Assembly (NCBI GenBank): GCA_020975725.1 | Contig: QXJR01000015.1 | Coordinates: 558,001-622,000 of the forward strand | Source: Picocystis sp. L7 | Taxonomy: Eukaryota; Chlorophyta; Picocystophyceae; Picocystales; Picocystaceae | DNA length: 64,000 nt | Direction: 5' to 3' | In this document: piece by piece, positions 33,013 through 44,092 of the stretch | How positions within the stretch are numbered: position 1 is the stretch's first letter | Layout: each line of letters opens with the position of its first letter | Program-made: the position numbers and the translations under genes | The notes under the pieces: model-generated | What the model was told of the DNA's origin: nothing | Databases searched by the model: none | Seen by the model: only the letters and a program-made list of their open reading frames with translations

Positions 33013-33888
33013 ATGGACGCGACATCGGTGGACGTGGTGCGATGGCCACGCGCGCTACGAGGGACCGTGGCGGATGCAGCCACGTCCACGAGCGTGGGAA
33101 GGCATCCGTGCCTGGTGCTGTGCTTCGATGCGCCGCCCAGCCGATGGACGCGACGCCGAACGAAGAGGACGCTCGTGGACCTCAACCACGTCCATGGCGC
33201 CGACGCGCCTTTCCTCGTAGAAAGCGCGCTCGAACGCGTACGAGAGGCCTGTTCGAGCCTGTCAGGAGGCGATGGAACGCACGTGGCGGTGTTGGACACC
33301 TTCGATGCGCTCCTGCGATGCGCTGGACGCCAGGACGCACTGCGTTTGGTGCGTGGCCTGCAAGGCATGCCGAGGTTTCGACGCGTGTTGCTGCTGGTGC
33401 GCAGCGACGGGATGGATGCGAAGCAGCTGCGATGGATCGAATGCATGGCCGAACACGTGATCGAAGTGCTCCCACCCATGGATGAAAGGCAAGCCGACGC
33501 AGCCGTACGTCGCACGAAGACGAGACACGGACGCGTGGAAACGTCGCCGCTGCAGGACGTGCGCGCCAAGGAAGGAGTGCTCGTGGACGTGCAGAAAGAG
33601 GCCACCTCGATGAAGGAAGCATCGGGAGCACGTGCGCATCCGTCCCACCTGGAACGACCTGGAAACGGTCCCGCCATCCCCATGCGCCTCGGACTCCGAC
33701 ACGAAGAGAGAGAAGCGCGTGCCAAGGTGGCCCTGCCGCACGAACACGAGGCCATGGCCGTACGTAGGTCCGAAGACGACTTTCGCACGTGGTTGCCGCC
33801 GGAAGCTGGAGGCCTCGTCCATTACTTGCGCGATTCCGACACCGATCTGGACACCGACGACGACCCCGACGATGACTTGGACATCTAA
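33013..33888 (+). CDS. ELP5: Elongator complex subunit 5
   Basis: 291 residues from the ATG at 33013. The N-terminal two thirds look like the RecA-like fold of ELP5: HPCLVLCFDAPP, THVAVLDTFDALLRCAG and RRVLLLVRSDGMD. The C-terminus, GLVHYLRDSDTD followed by an acidic run ending DPDDDLDI, is the hallmark of the family. ELP5 joins ELP4 and ELP6 in the hexameric ring of Elongator, which modifies wobble uridines of tRNAs. The core is poorly conserved between kingdoms, so the acidic C-terminal signature carries most weight. The frame is intronless; the in-frame region upstream of 33013 lacks protein character. Confidence 0.8.
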   Translation: MDATSVDVVRWPRALRGTVADAATSTSVGRHPCLVLCFDAPPSRWTRRRTKRTLVDLNHVHGADAPFLVESALERVREACSSLSGGDGTHVAVLDTFDALLRCAGRQDALRLVRGLQGMPRFRRVLLLVRSDGMDAKQLRWIECMAEHVIEVLPPMDERQADAAVRRTKTRHGRVETSPLQDVRAKEGVLVDVQKEATSMKEASGARAHPSHLERPGNGPAIPMRLGLRHEEREARAKVALPHEHEAMAVRRSEDDFRTWLPPEAGGLVHYLRDSDTDLDTDDDPDDDLDI

Positions 33889-34079
33889 ATTCGCCTCGAA
33901 ACCATCCATGGAGGACGCACCGCCCTGGACCGTTCCGAGATCACACCAACATTCGCAAGCCACCCTGCCTCCCCTGGAGGAACGCGATGTGCGAGATCCA
34001 AGGAGGATCGCGGACGTCGATGGGTTGGGCACCGACCGCGCAGGGTGCAGGATGGGAACCCGGCCCCGTCCAATCCTTC

Positions 34080-36704
34080 TCACGTGTCTTCCCGCATCCT
34101 CCAAAAGTTTTCCTCGTCGCTGTCCCCCTCCATCCCCAATTCGATGCTGTTCGACATGTTCGACTGCGGAGAAAAGGCGTGGCTCTGGTTCTGCTCCACG
34201 CCCAGGGTGGGTAGCGGAAACCTGCGTGCAAGAGTGGGGCGCGAGTGCCCTCGTGTTTCCTCAATGTTGGCAGTGGCGCGTTCCAGGCTTCCGGAATCGT
34301 CCTCTGAAGACTGAGGGTGTCGTTCAGATTCAAGCTTGCGCAGACGAGAATGAATGCTCACCGGTGCCTTTGATTGATGGCCTCCAAAAACTGGTTCCTC
34401 CAACTCTTGCTGCTGCTGTTCAGAAGAATCGCTAGACAAAACACTGGCTTGCACTGCACCTGGCGAGTGCGCGGCAGCAACCAATGGCCTGGTAACACGC
34501 GGAGGCGAACTGTGCCGTCTAGCAGGATCGCGAATGTTCCTGCTACCTAGCGGGGAACCTTGCACGGGGTTAGCAATCTGCCCCACGTGGTGACTTGGCA
34601 ATCCCCCAAAAGAGGATCGCCTCGTATACCTTGCACGTCCTACAGAACTAGCTCTCTGGCCTACAGGTGGCAGGGGGCATACTACGTTGCTGTGCATTTG
34701 TCCGAAAGGTGTGCGGGTCTGGGGTGCTTCCTCCAATTCTGGAGAGAGGAAGAGCCTGCGCTCCACTCTGGCCGGTTCCACCGATTGCACCTGTCCTTGC
34801 CCATGCTGTTGATCTGTTGCTGGTTCATTCGTCTTTGCCCACTTGGTCTCCATAGCTCTGGAAAGCCTGTGGCTTTCCTTGAGGTGAGGCGGCGTGCCCA
34901 TTGCTCCTGCGCCGAAAGGGCGATGGATGAACAACTCTCTTAGGACGAGCATGCTTACTATCCAAATAAACGTGGCCCAAATAGCCCAGCTCTTGTAAAT
35001 GCCCAAATACTCTTCGTGGTCTGTTCCCATGACAAAAAAGCAAACGATAAACTCGGCAAAAACAAGCACATTGTAGTACATTGCGCCTAGTAGCCCCCCA
35101 GTGATGTCCGAAAATGACTTTCTTCCCGAGCGCTTGTCACGCCACCAAAATTTCCCATTCGCATCTGTTGCGTCGCTGACCCATAGACCAGGTGGCCATG
35201 CCATATTGAAGACCAGCATCTTAGTATCATTCCATTGTAGAACCTGCCACTTTTTACCGCAGACAGTCTTCTCTGTGGTTTTGCTGATTTTGGCCCAGAT
35301 CTCAGGTGGAGAAGTGACCCACAACAGAAAGACGATGGCGAAGAAGTGAAATACCACAAAACCTACCAGCACGCCCACTCCGGTAGAAACACCAACCCCA
35401 GCAAGCCAAAGTACCCTCGAAGCGACCTCAAAGAACCGTGTGACTGAGTAACCAAGGAGCTCTAAAAAGTAATGTTTCTCGCTTGGTGTCATGCTGTGGT
35501 AGCAAGGACTGGATTCGGGGTTTGAATTTTGCGATACAATCTGCTCTGCAGGTGTTGGAAGAACGGTCCCCGTACTCTGTTGGGTCGCGAAAGTATGGTC
35601 GGTTCGTGGCGCATCCACCTCTTCCTTCTTTTGCAGGCTCCCATTGCTGCTTGGCGTCAAGACCACGTCCACAGGCGTTCCTCGTGTGATATCTGTGAAT
35701 GGCCCATTCGGATCCCAATCAAAGTAATCGTTGCTGAGCGGGCTAGTATTGAGGGGATCCTTGTCACTCTCCATCGGAACAGGGAGTTTTCTAGATCCAG
35801 CCACTTGCTCTGTGACAGGGGGAGGCAATCGAGGCAGCTCGCTCTTGTCCTTGCTTTGTCTTCGTACAAAGCAGCGAGAAAAAGAAGACTTGATGGAGAG
35901 AAAAAGAGAACCAAAAGCTGGTTCCCGCTCCATCATAAAGTAGCACCCCATCACTGAGAAGAATCCTGCAACGATCGAGACTGTGAGGATGGGATCGTAT
36001 CCGGCCCGTCCAACAACCAACCTATTTTTCAAGATCCCAATGTATACTTGGAGGCAGATTTCAGGAAGAGACTGAAACACGGTGTCGATGAGCTTCATTC
36101 CACGGAAGTCTTGTTCTTTGACCCTTTTGTACGCGTCCCTTGTGAACAGAGTCCTCAGTGCAGCAAATGCTGGCCCAAGCTGGAAGAGTGCCAGGAAGCA
36201 ACCTAGATACTTCATCGATACATGGTAGAGCACCTTCCTTTCACGTTCTTCTGCTGTTTTTGCTGTCTGGCTTCTCCAAGGATAGTGTTCCATCATGTAG
36301 ATGCTGATAGCGATGCCAGAAACAATGTGAAAGAGTAGAAGGACGGTGAAGAACTTCCATTCTTTGCTTTCTGCGAATCCTATGAGTACGAACAAGTCCG
36401 TGATCTTGTCGAAGAGTGACAGGAGAATGGACAGCCAGAGTTTTATTTTGTCGGCAATCCCGAAGTCTTTCCCGATCGCATCGATCCTGTGCTTCATCTT
36501 CTCAGGCATTTGAACAGGCTCCAGGTTCGACATCGTCCCTTTCGGTCCTTTGCTTTTCTCTCCGGACTGCGCTGCATTCTCTTTTCCCGTGCTCCCCGCT
36601 AGCTCCTCGTCGTAGTCGTTCTCCTTGCTGCTGCCACCGGATTCCTCTTGGTCTTGTCTTTTGACGCTGCGGAACCTCTCTGAGGCTGGTGATCTCACGT
36701 ACAT
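34080..36704 (-). CDS. XK-related-like multi-pass membrane protein
   Basis: 874 residues. The N-terminal 60 residues are charged. Five or six membrane segments follow (about 85-255): IKLWLSILLSLFDKITDLF, FFTVLLLFHIVSGIAISIY, MKYLGCFLALFQLGPAFAAL, LIDTVFQSLPEICLQVYIGI and ILTVSIVAGFFSVMGCYF. The pattern FQSLPEICLQ, just after a helix, matches the E-x-P-Q-L-x-L-Q region of XK-related proteins, some of which scramble phospholipids. A long polar loop separates these from three more hydrophobic blocks (about 430-585). The last 280 residues are Ser-, Gln- and Pro-rich and look disordered. The XK relationship is a motif-based inference; the C-terminal half is of unknown type. The frame is intronless. 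Confidence 0.55.
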   Translation of the reverse strand: MYVRSPASERFRSVKRQDQEESGGSSKENDYDEELAGSTGKENAAQSGEKSKGPKGTMSNLEPVQMPEKMKHRIDAIGKDFGIADKIKLWLSILLSLFDKITDLFVLIGFAESKEWKFFTVLLLFHIVSGIAISIYMMEHYPWRSQTAKTAEERERKVLYHVSMKYLGCFLALFQLGPAFAALRTLFTRDAYKRVKEQDFRGMKLIDTVFQSLPEICLQVYIGILKNRLVVGRAGYDPILTVSIVAGFFSVMGCYFMMEREPAFGSLFLSIKSSFSRCFVRRQSKDKSELPRLPPPVTEQVAGSRKLPVPMESDKDPLNTSPLSNDYFDWDPNGPFTDITRGTPVDVVLTPSSNGSLQKKEEVDAPRTDHTFATQQSTGTVLPTPAEQIVSQNSNPESSPCYHSMTPSEKHYFLELLGYSVTRFFEVASRVLWLAGVGVSTGVGVLVGFVVFHFFAIVFLLWVTSPPEIWAKISKTTEKTVCGKKWQVLQWNDTKMLVFNMAWPPGLWVSDATDANGKFWWRDKRSGRKSFSDITGGLLGAMYYNVLVFAEFIVCFFVMGTDHEEYLGIYKSWAIWATFIWIVSMLVLRELFIHRPFGAGAMGTPPHLKESHRLSRAMETKWAKTNEPATDQQHGQGQVQSVEPARVERRLFLSPELEEAPQTRTPFGQMHSNVVCPLPPVGQRASSVGRARYTRRSSFGGLPSHHVGQIANPVQGSPLGSRNIRDPARRHSSPPRVTRPLVAAAHSPGAVQASVLSSDSSEQQQQELEEPVFGGHQSKAPVSIHSRLRKLESERHPQSSEDDSGSLERATANIEETRGHSRPTLARRFPLPTLGVEQNQSHAFSPQSNMSNSIELGMEGDSDEENFWRMREDT

Positions 36705-37760
36705 GGCGGTCCCGGACGACCTCTGTCGTCTGGCTTTCCCTTTCTACTTCGTTTTGCGTCCAGTTCCTTCTTGTCGGATGTGTTGTGTTCACGTCAGAGA
36801 CCGTTCCACGCCGGGGTCGTTCGAATCCAAGGTTTCCACCGTCTCAATTGTCCATGGACGTTCTCGTCGAGTGGTGCTTCTGTCCGTTCCACCTCCCGCC
36901 CGATTCAAACAGATGGAAACGGACCCCATCCATTCGAATCGGATGCTCTCCCCCCATTCCGACCCCACCCCGACCCCGGGGCGTCCCGACCGTTGCCCCA
37001 CAGAGACCCTGTGTCCCCCATTCAAACCAGGGCAACGACCCTGCTTCCTCGAAGAGGGGTCGGAAGGACGGATCCTGGGGTCGTGGACAAGAACGTGGCC
37101 CCTACGAGACCAAGGCCAGCGTTCTGGGAAACAGGACATACGCACAACACCTGCCTGCCTCCCAGCTATCCAACCCCTGGATGGCGGTCTGGCAGATGGA
37201 GCCGGGCTGCGAGTCCGTCGCATGAGCATGCCTTGTACCAAGCGGAAAGCGACGTGCCGACTTGTAGTTGGTGGGACCCCCCCCCCTTTTAGATGTGATT
37301 GGAGCCGGTGGGATCCACAGCAGTGCATCGTGCATGTGAGAAGATGACCAACCAGGCTTCGCTCGTCCATCCTTCCACACCATGTCACGCGAGCGTCGGA
37401 ACGAATGCTTCCTTGTCTTCTGACACCACATCACCCTTCATTCGATCCACCTCCACACCCTCGCGCACGGTGTGGCACCTCTCACTCCTGAAAGGCGTCC
37501 ATCACGTCCTGGACTCGATCCTCGTTCCATCTTCCTGGTCTGGACTGGTTCAGGATCCGACTTCACCCTCCCACCAGGCTTGCATCCTTCACACCCCGTC
37601 GGTTGGACGTCTTCCTTGGGTCTTTGTTGCTCGATCCACCCATCTTTGCTTCCTCGCACCCTTTTGTAGGTGTTGCAACGGTGGATCAATCCTTGGTCGA
37701 GAAAGGGAAGATTCTACCTTGGGTGTGAAGCGCCATTGCACCACCGCTCCATTCCCGACC
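36705..37760. other. Divergent intergenic region between XK-like gene and PIG-S
   Basis: About 1.06 kb. A run of ten C followed by TTTT lies at 37277-37290. No supported gene. Confidence 0.4.
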
Positions 37761-39467
37761 ATGGCCGGTTATGCGCGCGCATGGGCGGCCATGGCGGTGG
37801 CTGCGACGCTGCTGGCGTGCGTGCCGTGGTGGAGCTGGCATCTGGCCACCGAAAGAGCGCCCATGCCGCGGATGCGACGAGCACAGGTGGCCCAAAAATG
37901 CGCTTCCGCCCACCAACTGAGACGGAAACTGCGCCTCCACGTGAACCTCGAAGAGCACGAACGCATCTGCAATGGATTGCGAGAAAGGTGGAAGGAAGTG
38001 GAACTCGATGCTCGTGCCGTGGAATTCACATGCACGACGTTCGACATGGATGAGACGGTGTCGGAGGATCCCCAGGTGGCGGAATACCAGGTGGAACAAG
38101 CTTGGAAGAAATCAGGGAAAGATGCAGAGGAACCTGGTACCTTGGACGTCTTCCTGATGAGAAAAGATGCTGCAAATAGTGAAGGAGGGAACAGGGTGCA
38201 AGCCTATCTCGGTGCCAGGCGACGCGGGTGGCTCCTCCTGCCATGGAAGGGGAAGCAGGAAGCAGACGTAACAACCGGGATGGCCAACGTAGCCGCGCAA
38301 CAAATCTTCGCAGTCCTCCAGGAAATTGTCAACGAATTCATACCGACAGAGTCAGGAAAAGGAGATGGCGCGGGAGACGTGGAGATCCTGCGGTTGGACC
38401 CCTCCGGGGTTGTGTCCCTCTCCTTCGTGTTGAGCGTGGCTGATCCGTCCGATGGGGTATATGCCTGGGACTTTGAAGGAACCCGAGAGCAGTTCCTGGA
38501 CCCCATCATTCGTGCACTTGCTCCACTTGCAGAAATCGGAGCTCGGGGACAGCGTCTGCAGTATGCTGCTCCGCGGTTGATGCAAGTTATGGTCCAGGAT
38601 GGAGCGCACAATTCGTGGTCGATCCGCGAGAAAGACCTCTCAGCCTTCATAGATGCGTCCTTACCCTCCACAGGGCAAGCACGAGCTGCGATGCATTGGA
38701 TCATCTACGTTCCGTCCCCTAAAAACTGCCCCCTCCATATTGCCAGCAGTGGAAGGGACGCAGGAGGGGAAGATGCCTTCTTGATCCCGAAATGGGGAGG
38801 TGTGATCATTCTCAACCCTCAAAACTGCACGGATACGAGTGCAACTCGAACAATAAAAGTGAATGCTCGCAAAATAGACCGGGTAGATCGCGTTCTTGGT
38901 GTGGAAGAGCTTCACCCTTCCATGGGCCTCGTGGTGGCTCAGATGAGAGAAATGCTGGGCCTCACACCGCTTCCAAAAAAATCCGCCGGCAGCTGGTGGT
39001 CTCTGGAAGCTTTGCCCAGCCCACACACGGGGTTTGCTGACTGGGAGATAGATACCATGGCTCAAGAATTAGTGAGAAAAGACATGCTTGCAGCCTTGCA
39101 GTCTTTGCAGTCGTTGGAGAACCTCTTCGACTCCATTCCCAACGTCGTCATCAAGCAGAACATACCTGCCCAGGCGGAAGAAGCGTTGACGCTCTTGGAA
39201 AAGGCAATGGATTCAGTGCAGCAGAACCATTACTGGAGCGCTGCTTCAGCCGCCCGCAAGGCAAGAGGTCTTTCCGCAAATGCATACTTTCACCCGACCA
39301 TCCTCTCCTTGCTTTATTTTCCGCAGGAACACAAGATTGCCATCTATGCCCCCCTCTTTCTGCCTGTGTTCATGGTGGCATTGACCACTGTTTTCCGGGC
39401 TTTCAGGCATACATCCAAGAAAAAGAAGCTTGGGAAGGCAGCCGTAGGACACGAGAAAGACGAATAA
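37761..39467 (+). CDS. PIGS: GPI transamidase subunit PIG-S
   Basis: 568 residues from the ATG at 37761. One membrane segment lies at the N-terminus (about 8-27, AWAAMAVAATLLACVPWWSW) and one near the C-terminus (APLFLPVFMVALTTVFRAF), with a large ER-lumenal part between, the usual PIG-S layout. Recognisable blocks are WIIYVPSPKNCPLHI, FLIPKWGGVIILNPQNC, LLGLTPLPKKSAGSWWSLE-like MLGLTPLPKKSAGSWWSLE, NVVIKQNIPAQAEEAL and YFPQEHKIAIYAPLFLPV. PIG-S is a non-catalytic subunit of the complex that attaches GPI anchors to proteins in the ER. The tail is basic (KKKKLGKAAVG). The frame is intronless. Confidence 0.92.
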   Translation: MAGYARAWAAMAVAATLLACVPWWSWHLATERAPMPRMRRAQVAQKCASAHQLRRKLRLHVNLEEHERICNGLRERWKEVELDARAVEFTCTTFDMDETVSEDPQVAEYQVEQAWKKSGKDAEEPGTLDVFLMRKDAANSEGGNRVQAYLGARRRGWLLLPWKGKQEADVTTGMANVAAQQIFAVLQEIVNEFIPTESGKGDGAGDVEILRLDPSGVVSLSFVLSVADPSDGVYAWDFEGTREQFLDPIIRALAPLAEIGARGQRLQYAAPRLMQVMVQDGAHNSWSIREKDLSAFIDASLPSTGQARAAMHWIIYVPSPKNCPLHIASSGRDAGGEDAFLIPKWGGVIILNPQNCTDTSATRTIKVNARKIDRVDRVLGVEELHPSMGLVVAQMREMLGLTPLPKKSAGSWWSLEALPSPHTGFADWEIDTMAQELVRKDMLAALQSLQSLENLFDSIPNVVIKQNIPAQAEEALTLLEKAMDSVQQNHYWSAASAARKARGLSANAYFHPTILSLLYFPQEHKIAIYAPLFLPVFMVALTTVFRAFRHTSKKKKLGKAAVGHEKDE

Positions 39468-39870
39468 AGGACATGGGCACTGCTGTACTGCGTTTTCATC
39501 GTTTGGAACATTTTGCCACTCTCTCTGCCTGATGAATGTGCACGATTCTTACAGGGTACCAAGTTATGAGCAGTACGGCTGCTCGGGACGATGTAGCCCC
39601 TAGGCAGAGTGTTCCTCGGTAGCGGGACGAACAAGCATCACCGCACGTTCCCCCAGGGGGCAACCCTTGGGCGTCATACCCCAAAGGATGTAATGGCTTC
39701 CCTCCCATCCCCAGAAACGTAGGTACACTCCGTCGCTCGACACGCAAAGTTGATAGTCCCCCTCGCTCGAAACGGTGAAGAAAAGAATGGGGAATTACAA
39801 ATACGAATAAACGACAAAAACAAAATTCTGGCTCTTGATTCCAATTACAAGGAGCCCTCAGACAGGCAAG
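39468..39870. other. Convergent 3' spacer between PIG-S and SAM synthetase
   Basis: About 400 bp holding both 3' UTRs. AATAAA-like signals occur at about 39463 (plus strand) and an AT-rich tract at 39780-39840. No gene seen. Confidence 0.4.
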
Positions 39871-41043
39871 TTACGCGTTCAAATCCTTCACCTTCTCCCA
39901 GGTGAACACTTCGGGATCGTTCCTGCCAAAGTGTCCATAGGCAGCAGTCTGCACGAAGCGGTTGCCGCCCCTCTTGAGATCGAGGTCTCTAGCCATGACA
40001 CCAGGACGGAAGTTGAACTTCTTCTTCAGAAGCTCCAGGATTTCTTCGTCGGTCTTGACTCCAGTTCCATAGGTGTCCACGAAGATCGACAGAGGCTCGG
40101 GGACGCCGATGGCGTAGGAGACTTGCACAAGAGCCCGACGAGCGAGCTTGGAGGCCACGATGGACTTTGCTGCCTGGCGTGCGATGTACGCACCGGAGCG
40201 ATCGACCTTGGTGGGATCCTTTCCAGAGAATGCACCACCTCCGTGGGCACCCCATCCACCATAGGTGTCGATGATGATCTTCCTTCCGGTCAGTCCAGCA
40301 TCTCCGTGGGGTCCGCCGATCACGAACCTGCCGGATGGGTTGAGATGGTAGATGGTGTTTTCATCCAGGTACTTTGCCGGCACCACGGGCTTGATGACGT
40401 GTTCCATGAGGTCATTGGCGATCTTGTCGTTGGTCACGTCTGGGGAATGTTGGGTGGAGATCAGGATGGTGTGCACGCGCACGGGCACCATCGCTCCTCC
40501 TTCGTTTTTGTACTCGACGGTGACTTGCGTCTTTCCATCTGGTCTCACCCATGCGCAGGTTCCGTCTTTGCGCACGTCGGTGAGCCTCTTTCCTAGCTTG
40601 GTGGCGAGGACGTGGGTGAGCGGCATGAGTTCTTCGGTTTCGTCGCTTGCGTATCCGAACATGTGTCCTTGATCTCCGGCACCGATCTGTTCGAGTTCCT
40701 TGGTGCCCATTCCATGCACACCTTGTCCGATGTCTGGCGATTGTTCTTCGATGTTGACGAGCACCTTCATGGTCTTGTAATCGAGTCCTTTGTCTTCGGC
40801 ATCGAATCCGATGTTTTTGCAGGTGTCTCGGATGATCTGTTCGTAGTCGACCTTGGCTTTGGTGGTGATTTCTCCGAAGATCATGACCATGCCCGTCTTG
40901 GTGCACGTTTCACACGCCACTTTGGATTCCGGATCTTGTTCGAGGAGTGCGTCCAGGACGGCGTCGGACACTTGATCGCACAGCTTGTCCGGATGTCCTT
41001 CGTTGACGGATTCGGAGGTGAACAGGAACGTCTTCATGGCCAT
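39871..41043 (-). CDS. S-adenosylmethionine synthetase
   Basis: 390 residues from the ATG at 41043, the standard eukaryotic length. It has [19 protein letters not shown], the methionine/ATP-site [12 protein letters not shown], the phosphate loop [16 protein letters not shown] and [12 protein letters not shown]. It makes S-adenosylmethionine from methionine and ATP for methylation and polyamine synthesis. No targeting peptide is seen, so it is cytosolic. A long open frame continues upstream in phase, but it is Gly/Arg/Pro-rich promoter sequence, not protein. Strong codon bias and an intronless frame fit a highly expressed gene. Confidence 0.97.
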   Translation of the reverse strand: MAMKTFLFTSESVNEGHPDKLCDQVSDAVLDALLEQDPESKVACETCTKTGMVMIFGEITTKAKVDYEQIIRDTCKNIGFDAEDKGLDYKTMKVLVNIEEQSPDIGQGVHGMGTKELEQIGAGDQGHMFGYASDETEELMPLTHVLATKLGKRLTDVRKDGTCAWVRPDGKTQVTVEYKNEGGAMVPVRVHTILISTQHSPDVTNDKIANDLMEHVIKPVVPAKYLDENTIYHLNPSGRFVIGGPHGDAGLTGRKIIIDTYGGWGAHGGGAFSGKDPTKVDRSGAYIARQAAKSIVASKLARRALVQVSYAIGVPEPLSIFVDTYGTGVKTDEEILELLKKKFNFRPGVMARDLDLKRGGNRFVQTAAYGHFGRNDPEVFTWEKVKDLNA

Positions 41044-42156
41044 CTCTGCCGGTTTCTCGCTTCGATCGAAACGGACGGGCGGTCCTTCCTTGTCTCGATG
41101 CCGAGCACACGCGTACGCAAAAGAGGTTCGCCTGCCAACCCTGACGTCGGTCGTTCTGTCCCCCTTCCCCCTGGGCCCACTCGAGGGGGGCACAGGGTCC
41201 CCCCCCTCTGCCTGCCTGCTTCCTGGGGGAGGGGGGGTGGCGGCGCACCCTCCACCCCACGTTCGTTCGGGCCATCCTCGATCCCATCCCGAAGGGGGGG
41301 GAAAGGGGGGGGATTCCCCTTTCGAAACCGGACGCGATCCCGATGGAAAGGGAGACGGGTAGAAAGGAGGGATCGTCCTTCCCCACAGCAGCAGCACCAC
41401 CATCCTCCCCTCTCTGTCTCTGTCTCTCTCGACCCCCAAGGGAGGGTGGGGGGAGACGTCGCGTGCTCTCGTCCGTACCCCCATCCCGAGCCCGAAGGAA
41501 GGAAGGAAGGAAGGAAGGAAGGGGACACGGCGAGACCGGACGAGAAAGGGGAGGGGAACCGGGATCCCCCCCCTTTCCGCACCCTCGAACGAACCCGGAC
41601 CTTGAAAGGAGGACCCGGGTCGATGGAAAGGGAAAGGATAAGAACACGTGATGCGGAAGCGTCCAGACGGAAGGACGACCCGAGCCACGCCTCCCGCTTG
41701 GACGTCGACGGGCCAAGACGTCGCGGTGGGATCCGAACCCCACCCAACCTCACAGGAACGGTAGCTCGAGGAACGGAACGAGACGACACATCCCACGGAC
41801 GAGGCTCGGAAGGAGGCCACGTGCGTCCCTTCGGACGCGTTTCCCGGACCCCTCCCCCCCCTCCCCCGTTCCCTCCTCCACGTCGATCCCGGATGTACGC
41901 ACGTCCGTTCCAAACGCACCAGGACGAGATCGAGAGGAAGATCGACGTGCGCCATCGCCATCTTCCCACCTCGGCGTGGTGCGTCCGACCCCCGCGTCCC
42001 TGGTCCCCCTGTCCTGGGACGCCACCTGCCCCCCTTTCGTCCCGGCCCGTGCCCCCCTGGCCCTCTCCGCACCGGTTCCAAAAGGGGGGCATGGAAACCG
42101 AATAAAAGAGGCGGCGGGAGGAAGGGTCGGCATCCGACACGAAGGAGCGTCGCACG
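41044..42156. other. Divergent promoter region between SAM synthetase and acetolactate synthase subunit
   Basis: About 1.1 kb, strongly G/C-tracted. G runs lie around 41293-41312, C runs around 41567-41575, and a CT-rich stretch around 41400-41440. A tetranucleotide repeat sits at 41494-41524. No supported gene. Confidence 0.45.
41494..41524. repeat. GAAG tetranucleotide microsatellite
   Basis: About seven tandem GAAG units inside the divergent promoter region of the SAM synthetase gene. Confidence 0.85.
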
Positions 42157-43554
42157 ATGCGTGTGCACGTGCAGAGCGCGTCCAAGACCGGGTGGAGGAC
42201 GTTCTCGAGGTCTCGACACGGGGATGGAAACGTATCCAAGGCCAAGAAGGAGGTATTGGCACGCAGCACCGCGTCGGAACCTGGAGACGTGTACCTGAAG
42301 CAACCGGACCTGCTGTCGGAAGACGTGACCAATCGGACCATCAGCGTCTTCGTGGCCGACGAAAGCGGGATGATCGATCGGGTGGCCGCCGTCTTCGCCA
42401 GGAGAGGATTCAACATCGAGTCGCTCGCCGTAGGACTCAACATCGACAAAGCACTCTTCACCATCGAATTCGCTGGGGAAGAAAAACAAACCACACAAGT
42501 GGTCCAGCAGCTACGAAAGCTGGTCAAAGTCAGGGAGGTGGAGGACATCACGGATTACAAGCGCGTGGAAAGGGAGATGCTCATGGTCAAAGTCAATGCA
42601 CCCGTCGGAGCGGAGAGGACGGCCATGTTGGAGATCGCCGAGATGTTTCGAGCGCAGGTCGTGGACGTGGCGCCCAGGAACCTCATCTTCGTCGCCTCCG
42701 GAGATCCCGGGAAGACCTACGCGTTCCAGCAAGCCCTGGCATCGTTCGGAATCCAAGAGATCGCCCGCACGGGCAAGATTGCACTGCAGAGGCAACGGGC
42801 GATGGAGAACGTGGGGGGCTGGGGCGACAACGCGTCCCATATCTCCGAGAGGAAGGAGAACATGATGCAGAGGCAAAGGATGCTGAAGCTCATGAAGAAC
42901 AAGAAGGAGAGCGAAGTGGGCGTGTACACCACCCACGATGCAGAAGACGACGAATTCTTCTACACCGTTCTCAACACCACCGAAGTGGGCGGAATCGAGA
43001 CGCGTAGGCCCGGCCTGGACAGCGGAATGCACATGCTGAGCATCCTTGTAGATAACGAGCCGGGCGTCCTCATCAAGGTCACCGCGGTCTTTGCGCGTCG
43101 TGGGTACAACGTGCAGTCCTTGGCGGTGGGTCCCGCCGTGTTGGACGGATCGAAGAGTCGAATCACGATGGTTGTTCCGGGGACGAACGATCGCATCGAC
43201 AACCTGATGAAGCAGCTGGAAAAGCTGGTCTGCGTGGTGAGCGTGACCAACCTTTCGAACGAGGCGTTCGTCGATCGCGAGCTGATGCTCGTGAAGGTGT
43301 TCTGCGAGTCCGCTACGCGCGGGGAGCTGTTGGACCTGCTGAGCATATTCCGGGCCAAGGTTTGCGACATCAGCCAGGACACAATGACCATCGAGGTGAC
43401 GGGAAACCAAGAGAAAATAAGCGCCCTTCAGGACCTCTTGAAGCCGTACGGCATCTTGGAGGTTGCACGCACGGGTTTGTTGGGCCTGACACGGGGTTTG
43501 GGCGTGGACACGAAGCGTTTGGAGATCTCTCGCCATCGCCAGCGCCTGTTGTGA
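42157..43554 (+). CDS. Acetolactate synthase regulatory (small) subunit, two-module plant type
   Basis: 465 residues. After a basic Ser/Arg-rich extension of about 60 residues (probable plastid transit peptide), it has two copies of the ACT plus C-terminal regulatory module found in plant enzymes. Copy 1 starts [20 protein letters not shown] and has [11 protein letters not shown]; copy 2 starts [21 protein letters not shown] and has [10 protein letters not shown]. Each is followed by an ACT-associated half ending in [12 protein letters not shown] or [15 protein letters not shown]. The subunit activates acetolactate synthase and confers feedback inhibition by branched-chain amino acids. Bacterial IlvH has one copy, so the duplication supports a plastid-bearing lineage. 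The linker between copies is Met/Lys-rich. The frame is intronless. Confidence 0.95.
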   Translation: MRVHVQSASKTGWRTFSRSRHGDGNVSKAKKEVLARSTASEPGDVYLKQPDLLSEDVTNRTISVFVADESGMIDRVAAVFARRGFNIESLAVGLNIDKALFTIEFAGEEKQTTQVVQQLRKLVKVREVEDITDYKRVEREMLMVKVNAPVGAERTAMLEIAEMFRAQVVDVAPRNLIFVASGDPGKTYAFQQALASFGIQEIARTGKIALQRQRAMENVGGWGDNASHISERKENMMQRQRMLKLMKNKKESEVGVYTTHDAEDDEFFYTVLNTTEVGGIETRRPGLDSGMHMLSILVDNEPGVLIKVTAVFARRGYNVQSLAVGPAVLDGSKSRITMVVPGTNDRIDNLMKQLEKLVCVVSVTNLSNEAFVDRELMLVKVFCESATRGELLDLLSIFRAKVCDISQDTMTIEVTGNQEKISALQDLLKPYGILEVARTGLLGLTRGLGVDTKRLEISRHRQRLL

Positions 43555-44092
43555 TTCGTCTCGATGGAACATCGATCCGATCGGATCTTCCTCTGTCTGT
43601 TTTTCCCCTCCCCTTCGATCTCCCACCCTCCCCATGGTCCTCGGGTCTTGCATCTTCTTCTGTTCGCCCGTGTGCCACCGTTCCGCATCGCCATCTGGAT
43701 CTGTTTCCTCGAGTCCCAGGGTCGGACCGGCCTTCGCCTCGATGGGACGGGTCTGACCTATCGCCTTGCATGATCCGAATCTTCCACAAGCCTTCCACCA
43801 TCGTTGTGGACGTCTGGACCCTTGCATCCGCATCCATCCGCTCGTGCAGGGATTCCCATGTGGGCCTTCCCCCCGTCCTGGGTTGGGGACCCCGAGGTGA
43901 AAGGGGGAGACGGAACCGGGGACCCGACCCGGGGATCGGGTGGGTCTTTCCTTCTCCATCCCAGGTCAGGATGGGATTCGAAAGGGGGGATGGATCCTGG
44001 TGGGGATTGCCGAGACGAACCCACCTCTCCCTTTCCACACGGGGTGCGCATTTCCCAACCATTCCCAACCGAGGTGGAAACGAGGCGGAGAG
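43555..44092. other. Intergenic region upstream of RecQ-RdRP gene
   Basis: About 540 bp between two plus-strand genes. A GGATTCGAAAGGGGGG element lies at 43974-43989, about 100 bp before the start codon of the fusion gene. No supported gene. Confidence 0.4.

Noticed and set aside
41044-42498. Long N-terminal extension of SAM synthetase
   Set aside because: The in-phase frame upstream of 41043 is low-complexity promoter sequence; the protein from 41043 already has the normal full length.
42511-43959. A 482-codon minus-strand frame
   Set aside because: Antisense of the acetolactate synthase regulatory subunit, which has clear duplicated ACT modules on the plus strand.
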